64,000 nt of DNA. It comes from Lutraria lutraria (taxonomy: Eukaryota > Mollusca > Bivalvia > Venerida > Mactridae). The notes beneath the pieces were generated by a model that ran no database searches, was not told the DNA's origin, and saw only the letters and a list, made by a program, of their open reading frames with translations. Positions 55,720-64,000 of this stretch are shown piece after piece (position 1 is the stretch's first letter; every line of letters begins with the position of its first letter). The stretch is taken from the NCBI GenBank assembly GCA_964023205.1, contig OZ026837.1:16531479-16595478 (forward strand), in the 5' to 3' direction. A program made the position numbers and the translations under genes.

Positions 55720-58700
55720 ATTATTCAGTTCAGAAATGTCTAAATGTATCCGTACAGACCTTGGGGGAGAGAAGCTAGATATTGGAGTCGATGTTGGAGG
55801 TTTTGTTATCCCGAGTTTAGGCGGGATGGTTCCGGATAAAGTCATACAGAGTATTTTTGATTCTCTACCGGATTTTAAATACCGAAAAGATGATATTATG
55901 CTCTGTACTTATCCGAAAGCAGGTAGGCTGAAAGTCAATGCCAAACATTCCTGTGTATTCACTTTTGGCAAAGCACATGTTTTACTTTTGTATATTTAAG
56001 CAAGATTTCGCAGCGCAATATACAAAAAAACATGTATATGTAAACGTCGGTTATTTGTCGGCAGAAAATGTACCTTAAAAGTTTAGTTACTGTAAACCTC
56101 GTTATCTCGAGGAGTCATTGGACCAGACTAAACGCTCGAGATAAACCTGTTGCTCGTTATATATAATAAGCGTTTTTTTTTCTACCTATGATAAAAAATG
56201 AATTGTGTATCATGCATATCATATGCTTTAATTGGCGTATTTATAATAATATTGCGAAAATGCACCCGTAAAATGTACTCTATAATAATTGTCAATCTCT
56301 ACCCAGAGTTGTCGCTCCTGCTACACTAAAACTATGTGTGGATTTGAAAGGAACGACAACTCTGGATAGAGATTGAATGATTGTATATATACCCAGTGTT
56401 TGTGGTCTATGTATATGTAATTCTATCTAACGTTATTTAAAGGGACTAATTGGTTGTACGAGATATTGAATATGATAAACAACGGATCAACTGAACAAGT
56501 AAAAAATCACAAAATTATGACTATGATGGAATGTGTACCTGCAGACAAACTTAACGAGTTTCCATCACCAAGAATTCTTAACTGTCACTTTCCACTCAGG
56601 TAAAATACTTTACGTATATACAGTAGAACCCGAACTTAGCGATCACTTCAAGGGTTTTCAAGTTCATTTTATTTCAATCAGCACATATACAAGTATTTTT
56701 GAAGCCTAATGCCGAAAATTATTATTTCAAAAAGTAGTGTACAAATTCAATTGAACTTATAGAATAGGATACCCGGTTGTATGTAAAACTTTAATGTATC
56801 TGGCCTGGTTAAATCGCTAAAATAACGTAAAATGATATTTTACATTATTACAAAGATTAGATATCATACTTTAGTACCAAGCAACAAACAATTCTAACCG
56901 AAGGCTCAAAAATGGTGTTTATTAGCGATAAATAATCTACCCCTTTATCGACTTTTCCATATCAGCGTTAAACATCTCTAACGTAATGTGCATTGTATCG
57001 GTACGATATGATACTATTAATTCATTAATGACAAAAATTTGTAATAAAATCTCTTACTAGACATCAAACCTGGGCGTGGTTTCAATTATTAAACCTAAAA
57101 CAAAAGCGATTTTGATTGGCTGTCAAAATCGAATGGGATACGTCAAATTCGTTGATTTCATGAGACGATAATGATCCGACACTTTGTTAATTGTTCAGCT
57201 TAAAAAACACAGCAGGTGTCATTTTCGAATTAACATTGCCGTCTTATTCGATGACGGATTTCAAAGCGGTTTTCGGTATTTTGTAGCGGAAATGTTAATC
57301 TAGGGAACCGTGCCTAAGAATTTCGATACTTATTTTCATTTTTTATCTATGGAGTATTACGTAATAAACAACGGGATTCTGGGTACGGAATTTCTTTAAA
57401 ATCAAGTATCTAATTAACGGTGCACTTTATAAAAAACTTAGGCACGGTTCCCTGCTTTATACATTTATAGTCATTTTAAGGCTATTTGTTGTAATACATT
57501 CCTATAAAAAGAGTAGTTATCGTTGTTCAAAAATTGGTAAATTACATGCGATATTGGTTTATAGAAGACCAATCAAATGTAATATTTGTTTCAAATTACT
57601 TGCAATGCACTTTATACAGTAGGTTTACATTGATATGTAATTATTGTCTAGTTTTTTATCTATAAATTGGTGAAAATTGATTTGACCTGACATCCAAGCC
57701 AGATACTTAAGGAAAGAGTTAAATACAGTAGAAATTTCAGGGTTCCAGATAAGGGACGTATTTGCGTAAATACGCATTAGTTTTCCCGAAATACGCATAC
57801 AAATATTTCTAGAGCGTACCAATACGCACTTAAAATCACGGGTACTCGTTTTACTCGATTAAAATGCGTAACTATCAAATGAAATGCAGTATCTATGAAT
57901 ATAGTGATTTAATTTAAAATATTGAATAAGGCAAAGGTATTGTATATAAGCTACATGTACATTCTTCACTGGATGCAAAATAAGTTCATAAATTAATTAT
58001 AGAAGAACACAATGCAGCAAAGTATATTTAAAAGGTAAGGCTTTTGTGTGTGTTTGTGTTTATAAGTGAATACCCAATAGAGTGGTTCCATGATTGCCAT
58101 TACCCTTAGAAAATTGAAATATCTCCCCCCCCCCAAAAAAAAATTAAGGCGTAAAATACCCCCTGCTAAAGAGTGCAGGGGGTAAAATACCCCTTGCCCA
58201 AATATCTATCTGGAGCCCTGAGTAGAAATATATGAAATTAATATCAAAATGCAAAATGGCTTTTCTATCTTCTCTGAAGTAGCAGCACTTTAATATAAAT
58301 AATGGAATTCATCATCTATTTCGTCTCTACAGCACTGCAAATATAGTTCAATTGTTTTTATTCCGTTCTATGTATCTATAGTTTATTGCCGAAAGACCTA
58401 AGAGTTACCAAGCCGAAAACCGTTTTGTGTTTCCGGAATCCAAAAGATACGGCTGTATCGTATTTTAACCACTGCAAGGGGTTGAAACATTATGGATACG
58501 ATGGAAAGTTTTCAAACTGGCTTCCTCTTTACTTGGAAGGCAAATGTAAGTTCTGTTATTTCAAATATAGTAAAAAAAGATTTCAAAGACTTTTCATGAA
58601 TGAGTTATTCATTATTTCAGCACCAAAAATTACGGACAACTTAATGCCCCCATCACACCACAGCACGTCCGCACCACGCTCGCAAAGTTCCCACCACGTC

Positions 58701-61700
58701 CTGAAAAATTTGATGGACGTGACGGGGACGGGGTCAAACTCGAAAGAAATGATGCACCCAGGTTCTCACTACGTCCTTACAATGTCTTTGCCAGGTTCTC
58801 ACTGCGTCTATCACGTTCCCAGCAAGTTCATTACACGCGCGGCTTCCCGTTGTCACCAGGTCTATTGCGTTTATACTACGTCCCAATTACGTGCTCACTA
58901 CGTCCATGCAGATTGAACTGCGCTCTCCCTAGGTCCCAATAACTACCTCATTGCATTCACACGCTCCGTATGAATACTGCACCATGTGTCCATTTATTGC
59001 AACTGGCAATGATGGCCGATAAGAAGTATTCTTTCTGCTAATAGCCATGCACTAACACAACATAATCTAGGTTGCTTCATGTTCCTTTTTCTTCTATTTC
59101 GTATTTAGAAAATGGCAATTTGAGCAGCCAAAATGGCATGTTGTCCTGGTACAATGATAAATTGCATTCATTTGTTAACATAATTATTATATTTGACTGG
59201 AAATGAAAGGATTTGTGTATGAATCCAGTATTTATACCAACTGCTCAGAACCTGACAGGAACGTACTGGTCACCTGTTGCAAACGTATTAAAGACGTGAC
59301 GGAGCAAAATTACAACCTAGTGCAGTCTTCTGTAACGTGATGTGGACGTACTATGGTCTTAGCATACACCTGGTTGAGACGTAGTGAGAACTTCGCTGAC
59401 GTAACAAAAGCGTAGTAACAACCCAGTGACAACGCGGTGAAAATCGCTTGCTGTCTTTTCAAGTCCGCGCCACGCTTCTTCTGCGTCAATGAATTTCCAA
59501 CTAGGTTTTAGTCACGTCCCTGTTACGTTCTTACTACGTAAGCACTGCGTTCTAATTTGACCACGTCCCCGCCACGTTATTTTTTGACATGCCAAAAGTC
59601 CCACCACGTCCATCACGTCCACGAAGACCATACCACGCTTGAACTGGTTCCTACTGCGTCCTCATCACGTTAATCAGGTTTTTGCCACGTCCTACCAGGA
59701 CGTGGTGGACGTAGTGCAAACTTGGCCCTAGTGTGATGGGGGTATAACTAAAGTAAAATTGCTTTTTTTAGCTTCACTAATACCCCCGTCACACCGGACA
59801 CGCGCCCTTACTGCGTCATAAAACTGTGTCAGAAAATCCCTTACTGTATATATCAATGTACCTTGTATTTTGTGGTTTATGAATAAATGTATCATTTTGT
59901 GTTTGTTGTTTTCACTTATCCCCAATACCTGTTTACCTTTAGTATCAGATATCAAGTGTGAGATATGGATGCTGGTCTGAGTCAAATGTTTACTCTGTTT
60001 AATGTTGGGATGATGGGGTTTATCATTTTTGGTATCATATTTCCCATTGTTTCTGGTACGATTCATTATAAATATCAGAGAAGGCTTGCAGACGCCTGTT
60101 AAGGTGCATGAAATTTAAAGGCATTGTTGCCTTGTAATATATTTAGTGCAAGAAATGGATTTATAACTGGGGTAATTAAGATTCATTATTACATAATTAA
60201 TATTACATTACTTTGTATGAGTCTTACTTGAATAATGTATGTCTTATAAGTAAAGTCTAATAGTTGATTTTTCATAATGTTTTAGTCTTGGAGTTTTGCT
60301 TATCAATCATTCTTTGTTATACAAAAATGTATTATTAATTTTATAATTAATCTTTTGTATGTTTTTTCCAATACTATTAAGTTTGTTTGTACTTTTGATA
60401 GATCCCAGTGTGGAGACTTAAATTTAGAAGCTAAAGTGTGGAGACTTAAATTTAGAAGCTAAAGTGTGGAGACTTAAATTTAGAAGCTAAAGTGTGGAGA
60501 CATAAATTTAGAAGCTGACGTTCGGAGACTGAGTTTTACAGTCTAGAGTTTATAAACTGAAGTGAGAAGACTAAAGTTTAAAGACTAAAGTCTAAAGGCT
60601 GAAGTTTGGATACTAGAGTTTAAAGGCTTTATTTTAGAGGCTGTAGTGTGGACAGATAATGCTTAGGCGTTATATTTGGATTACGTTTGTGTGCTAAATT
60701 AAAGATATTGAAGTTCTAGACAAGTACTTGATATATTGATCACGGAAAATAGATGTGACAATCTGAATATTTGATTAGATGGGATTAACGTAGTACATTG
60801 ATGATTTCTTATCTGTAGACTATATACTCATACATAGGATTATAACCAAACTCAATAAACTTGTTAAACGTATAGAGGAGATGAGTTAACATTTGTGGTA
60901 GTATTGTGCTATAAAGGTAAAGCCAACTAGGTGGCCAGTCTACCTAATTGTACAGAAATAAGGTGTATAGCAGCAGCGAGAGTTTATGACCAGAGAGTGT
61001 TAGTGACCCAGAGAGGGGAACCGTTATCCAGGAATATTAATTATCTGAGACATTAAACTGAGACGTCAAATTAAACTGAGGACTATCAAAATAATTGCTG
61101 TTGTTTATAAATTAATTGTGAGCATTTGTAAAGGTGAAACTCCATGGTATAATTAATCTTAGTTGTTAGAATGGCTTTCGTTTGCTTTCACTCGAATAGT
61201 TGAGGTTAGACTATTTTTGGTTAGGAGAGAAATATCATTTCTAGATAAGATTTTTTTTATTGATTTATTCACAGGTTCTTTTTTAGCTTTACAGAATAAT
61301 CTACCTGAGATGCCTACGGAGTAATGAATATACTTGCATATTGATTTAGCTAAAATACTACATTTTCATAATATAAATTATACATTCATTAAGCCATACC
61401 CAACACTATTTAATTGTCAGGTAACATACCCCTATAGGTGAAAACCCTGACAAACTGTCAAATTGAGGAGGACGCCGATGGTCGCATTGTGGACGCCAAT
61501 GATTATGTTCTATTTTCTAAAAGAAATACAGATTTCGGTCACCCATCACACAGGAGTCATGTACACTGCGTCCCTAATGCGACCTTACCGCATCCTTGGA
61601 AATTCTGTTAATTAAGTCTAAACTGCTTCCCTAGGACGTCTTTCGAGTTACCACCGTGTTGCTACGGCGACCTCATGGCGATCACATGGCGTCCTGAGTC

Positions 61701-63234
61701 CACGACGTTTACTTAGAACATAGTAAACACCGTCGCTCAGCGTCCTTGGGGTCCCAGTGGCTTTCTCTTGCCTTCTCACCACGAGCCCACGGCGTCCCTG
61801 TCGCGTCCTTGGTCGTCGTAGGAATGCAGTAAGGACGATAATCTTGTGTTACGGTGGTATAATACTTTTGATTCAAAGACACATGGTTATTACATGATTG
61901 ATGCGCCGTTGTCAGTTATCCAGTATTCGAGATATATAGCACCCAGGTACAAGAAAAAGTGTGAAAGACCTGCTCACTGACAGTTCTGTTACTCATATTT
62001 GAATAAGGTTATTTCTTTCAAATTCAAGGGCACTGTTTGATTATATTTGGTGCACAAACTAGTAAGTGAATTTTAGCTCTGTATAATATGGTGAGCTTTT
62101 ATGGTCGGTCTTTGTCCGGCGTCCGTCACCGTGCGCCATGCATGCGTCAGCCATTGCCTTGTGAACACGTTTAGTTAAATATTTACAAAACAGTATCATA
62201 ATATTCAATTATTCTGTTCAATAACGTCGTCTATCGGGCAATACATGTATTGTATAACTAAAAATTTAGCATCCGCTCGATTACTCCTCGCAAATTTATT
62301 AAAACAACATGATTTGCGCCATAAATATGTTTTGAAATCAACTGTCCGTGACTCAAAAATAAACAAAAGGGAAAATAGATTTCTTTTAATTCGTAAATTG
62401 ATACCCAGAAAAACATACTTTTCATCGGCACTCAATGATTCTCATGTGAGCGATATAGGGCCAACGTGGCCCCTTTTTCTTTTGTAGTGGAGTATAGTAA
62501 ATACACGGATTATCTTAAAGAATGGGAAAAGGCAATTAATGACGGCATTGACTTCCCGCTTCACGTTCTGTACTATGAGGATCTGAAACTGGTATTTATA
62601 TTTGTTGTATCAGTGAATTTAACGCCGTTTTTTCAACAATTGTTCAGTTATTTACGTCGGCTGATTCAACTAATCAGTTATCTGAACTTTAAATTATTAT
62701 AACCAGTAGATCTACTAGTTTTCTTGTGTTATGCTTGGTGTTAGAAGCATGTCATGGTTTAATTTTATCTTAATTTTGTCTTTCTTTCTATCTTGATACA
62801 GTTGTTATTTTAATTTATATGTTCCATCCATCCATCCATCCAACTAACACTTCCATAAGAAGCTGGCACATTCTCGTGCGTAAGGAAATATACTTTTTGT
62901 CAAAATATCATAGAAGGGTATGATCATGACTTGTCACAACTTTAACCCGGATGGCCAGGTTACAAGTCCGCGGTCCCGTTATTGAATACTTTTGATACAC
63001 TTCATATATCACTTAACCCACCAGCAATGTGCACAGATACTATCTCTTATTAATTTTTTCAGAATGGCGCTCAGGAACTTGATAGACTTCTAAAGTTCTT
63101 GGAAGTTGATTTAGACGAAAAATTAAAGTCTGACATCTTGGAAGCATGTCGTTTCGAAAATATGGCTAAAACTAAAATTCCGAAAGAAAAAGCTAAATTA
63201 ACATTCAACCCTGGCTTCAGTTTCTTCAGAAAAG
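55720..63234 (+). CDS. Cytosolic sulfotransferase (SULT family), five coding exons visible, 3' end off window
   Basis: Exons 55720-55922 (ATG at 55736), 56443-56599, 58382-58545, 62488-62591, 63063-63234; phases agree and encode residues 1-261 of an expected ~290-300. The 5'-phosphosulfate-binding loop for PAPS is TYPKAGTNW (residues 58-66). The proposed catalytic base is His111 in CHFPLS. The 3'-phosphate-binding motif is CFRNPKDTAVSYFNH with R133 and S141. Then HVLYYEDLKL, LDRLLKFLEVDLDE and FSFFRK, the position just before the family's 'RKGxxGDW' loop. The missing last part should carry that loop and the FT(V)AQNE-like end. SULTs transfer sulfonate from PAPS to phenols, steroids or amines in the cytosol; the acceptor cannot be told. 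The introns are full of TIR elements. Confidence 0.94.
56292..56376. repeat. Hairpin, about 23 bp arms, in SULT intron 1
   Basis: TCAATCTCTACCCAGAGTTG followed by TCGCTCCT is mirrored by 'ggaacgacaactctgg' and ATAGAGATTGA; only two or three mismatches; loop about 30 nt. Confidence 0.85.
57302..57453. mobile_element. MITE with perfect 17 bp TIRs in SULT intron 2
   Basis: AGGGAACCGTGCCTAAG at 57302 is exactly inverted at 57437-57453. 152 bp; no target duplication seen. Confidence 0.85.
57736..58221. mobile_element. hAT-type MITE with 8 bp target duplication GTAGAAAT
   Basis: 486 bp in SULT intron 2. GTAGAAAT at 57728-57735 and 58222-58229. Ends TTCAGGGTTCCAGATAAGGG and (inverse of right end) TCAGGGCTCCAGATAGATA. 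The interior has a 'ccccctgctaaagagtgcag' stretch. No transposase. Confidence 0.9.
58645..59744. mobile_element. 1.1 kb TIR element rich in ACGTCC words, TAA target duplication
   Basis: Ends TGCCCCCATCACAC and TACCCCCATCACAC (inverted), flanked by TAA on both sides (58642-58644 and 59745-59747). The outer thirds are filled with degenerate ~11-18 bp phrases such as CACCACGTCC, CTCACTACGTCC, TTACGTTC and, in the opposite sense, GACGTAGTGAGAAC. CG dinucleotides are far denser than in the AT-rich surroundings. No transposase ORF. The 3 bp TAA duplication fits PIF/Harbinger-type insertion. It makes the long false extension of the SULT exon 3 ORF. Confidence 0.8.
59965..60102 (+). CDS. Possible 45-aa single-pass membrane microprotein
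   Basis: ATG at 59965, TAA at 60100. The product has a hydrophobic stretch around residues 9-30 (MGFIIFGIIFPIV) then a basic tail (HYKYQRRLAD) and ends in Cys, the layout of a small single-pass protein. A pyrimidine-rich tract ending in ACCTTTAG lies about 25 bp upstream and could be a splice acceptor. I recognise no family. AT-rich DNA gives such ORFs by chance fairly often, so confidence is low. Confidence 0.2.
   Translation: MDAGLSQMFTLFNVGMMGFIIFGIIFPIVSGTIHYKYQRRLADAC
60408..60660. repeat. 28 bp tandem repeat, about four copies then degenerate
   Basis: GTGTGGAGACTTAAATTTAG plus AAGCTAAA repeats at 28 bp from 60408 to about 60520, followed by decaying units built on 'gaagactaaagttta' to about 60660. 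Inside the 59781-61859 element. Confidence 0.9.
61863..62487. other. SULT intron 3, right part
   Basis: No element with clear ends recognised. A CG-bearing stretch 'ggtctttgtccggcgtccgtc' at 62107 resembles entry words of bivalve tandem repeats. Ends in the TTTTGTAG acceptor of exon 4. Confidence 0.35.
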
Positions 63235-63318
63235 GTACGCTATACTTTAGTTTCGAATTCACCGGATAAACTTTATGTTGCGAAAGTTGATGTAATGTCA
63301 TGTGCAGGGGCAGTAAAA

Positions 63319-63610
63319 GCAAATGAGACTTTGTGGAGGTGTGCAAATGGCGCAAGTCCAAGATCCTGGTCAGTAGGTCAATCCGTGGTAAGTCAAAGTA
63401 ATCCTAGATCAACCCAGATCCGTTCAGTGGTTCCAGTCCATCATAGGTCAAAAGCACAGCAGCTGGGGTGTCATAGGGTTGTCCTACTGGCCAGGGGTTG
63501 ACCTACTGACCAGTATCTGGAACTGGAACCGATGGACTGGCTTGGGCTGGCCTACTGACCAGAATCTTGGACTTGTACCAATTGCACCAACTCGAAGAAG
63601 CCTCATTTGC
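63319..63610. mobile_element. Foldback element, ~70 bp inverted arms, in SULT intron after exon 5
   Basis: GCAAATGAGACTTTGTGGAG ... CAAGTCCAAGATCCTGGTCA at the left is mirrored by TGACCAGAATCTTGGACTTG ... GAAGCCTCATTTGC at the right. Inside are further inverted words (GGTTCCAGTCCATC against 'gatggactgg' / 'gaactggaacc'). A short (TGAC)n run follows at about 63676-63698. Several small ORFs here are artefacts of this structure. Confidence 0.8.
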
Positions 63611-63985
63611 TACAACTGGTGGTGTTGACTTACTAAAAATTGTAAGTAGCAGTGTAGGGCCTAACTGGCTGGAACGCTTACTGACTGACTGACTGACTGG
63701 TCTTACTGGCGGAAGGGTGGACTGGCGGCGGATGGGCGGACGGATCAAAATAAAGCGCTGATATAACGCCGATTTGAAATTGTCTTACGAGTATATTATC
63801 CATGTGTATTAATCAAGTTATAATTGACATTACTAGTTGTTTGAGTTACAGCACTTTTCCGCGTATTTATTGAAAACCCCTCGTAAATGATTAAATACCC
63901 TTACATTGAAACCACATGTATTTGTTTAATTATCATTTTTTGCACGAAATATTTTGTTATAATAAATAATTTGATTTGTATACAG

Positions 63986-64000
63986 CTATGTCATCGTTTG
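63986..64000 (+). other. Possible start of the next SULT exon
   Basis: TTTGTATACAG ends at 63985 and the following bases continue in phase with exon 5 (G + CT ATG TCA TCG TTT). The resulting residues are not the usual GxxGDW loop, so this may be a chance AG. It cannot be settled in 15 bp. Confidence 0.2.

Larger units (their letters stand above)
59781..61859. mobile_element. 2.1 kb related TIR element, TAA target duplication, with inserted middle
   Basis: Ends TACCCCCGTCACACCGG and, inverted, TACCACCGTAACACAAG; TAA at 59778-59780 and 61860-61862. The left ~70 bp and right ~400 bp have the same CG-rich ACGTCC/GCGTCC character as its neighbour (for example GCGTCCTTGG, GGACGCC), while the middle (about 59850-61440) is AT-rich and contains a small ORF and a 28 bp repeat. 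Either the middle is cargo or the two ends belong to different insertions. Confidence 0.65.

Noticed and set aside
58386..58916. 176-codon ORF continuing past SULT exon 3
   Set aside because: The exon ends at the GTAAGT donor at 58546, and later exons continue in phase. The rest is read-through into the ACGTCC-rich element.
62466..62702. 78-codon ORF containing SULT exon 4 as a complete small protein
   Set aside because: Only 62488-62591 matches the sulfotransferase; both sides are intron with proper splice sites.
63503..63748. 81-codon minus-strand ORF rich in Pro and Ser
   Set aside because: It lies across the right arm of the inverted repeat and the TGAC microsatellite and has no family resemblance.

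Overview
The window is animal nuclear DNA, most probably from a bivalve mollusc. It is AT-rich, its genes are split by many GT-AG introns, and its proteins are conserved animal ones. The non-coding space is packed with tRNA-derived SINEs, small terminal-inverted-repeat elements and 120-160 bp tandem repeats of the kind common in bivalves. The bivalve call is inference from overall character; no species can be named. All gene models below were joined by hand from the sequence, with reading phase checked at every junction.

Layout. (1) 1-17735, minus strand: the 5' end of a nucleoredoxin/tryparedoxin-like gene. Exon 1 (17436-17735) and exon 2 (1861-2112) are separated by a 15.3 kb intron, and the rest lies off the left edge. 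The intron holds a six-unit ~160 bp repeat (5558-6720), a ~3.3 kb minisatellite of 24 bp units with a 1148 bp higher-order duplication (7058-10385), and many SINEs and MITEs. (2) 19589-28778, plus strand: a nine-exon CCDC74-like coiled-coil gene, head-to-head with the nucleoredoxin-like gene. (3) 34756-41494, minus strand: RFC2, the replication factor C clamp-loader subunit, in nine exons. (4) 41715-42614, plus strand: SNRPD3 (SmD3), two exons, head-to-head with RFC2 across 220 bp. (5) 46333-48112, plus strand: a single-domain rhodanese-like protein in four exons. (6) 55736 to the right edge, plus strand: a cytosolic sulfotransferase. Five coding exons are visible and the last one or more lie beyond the window. 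Its upstream region is a ~1 kb direct duplication that may carry two alternative promoter/5' exon copies.

The genes are unrelated housekeeping or metabolic genes and do not form a pathway. What links neighbours is promoter sharing: two divergent pairs, each with a YY1-like ATGGC motif between them. The most unusual material is repetitive: two adjacent TIR elements (58645-59744 and 59781-61859) rich in degenerate ACGTCC words, one of which encloses a 45-codon ORF with a membrane segment; the 24 bp minisatellite open on both strands; a tRNA-like sequence with a complete cloverleaf inside a repeated TGTA...TACA element; nuclear-receptor DR0-like words recurring in two unrelated repeat types; several hAT-type MITEs, three with exact 8 bp target duplications; and several long hairpins.
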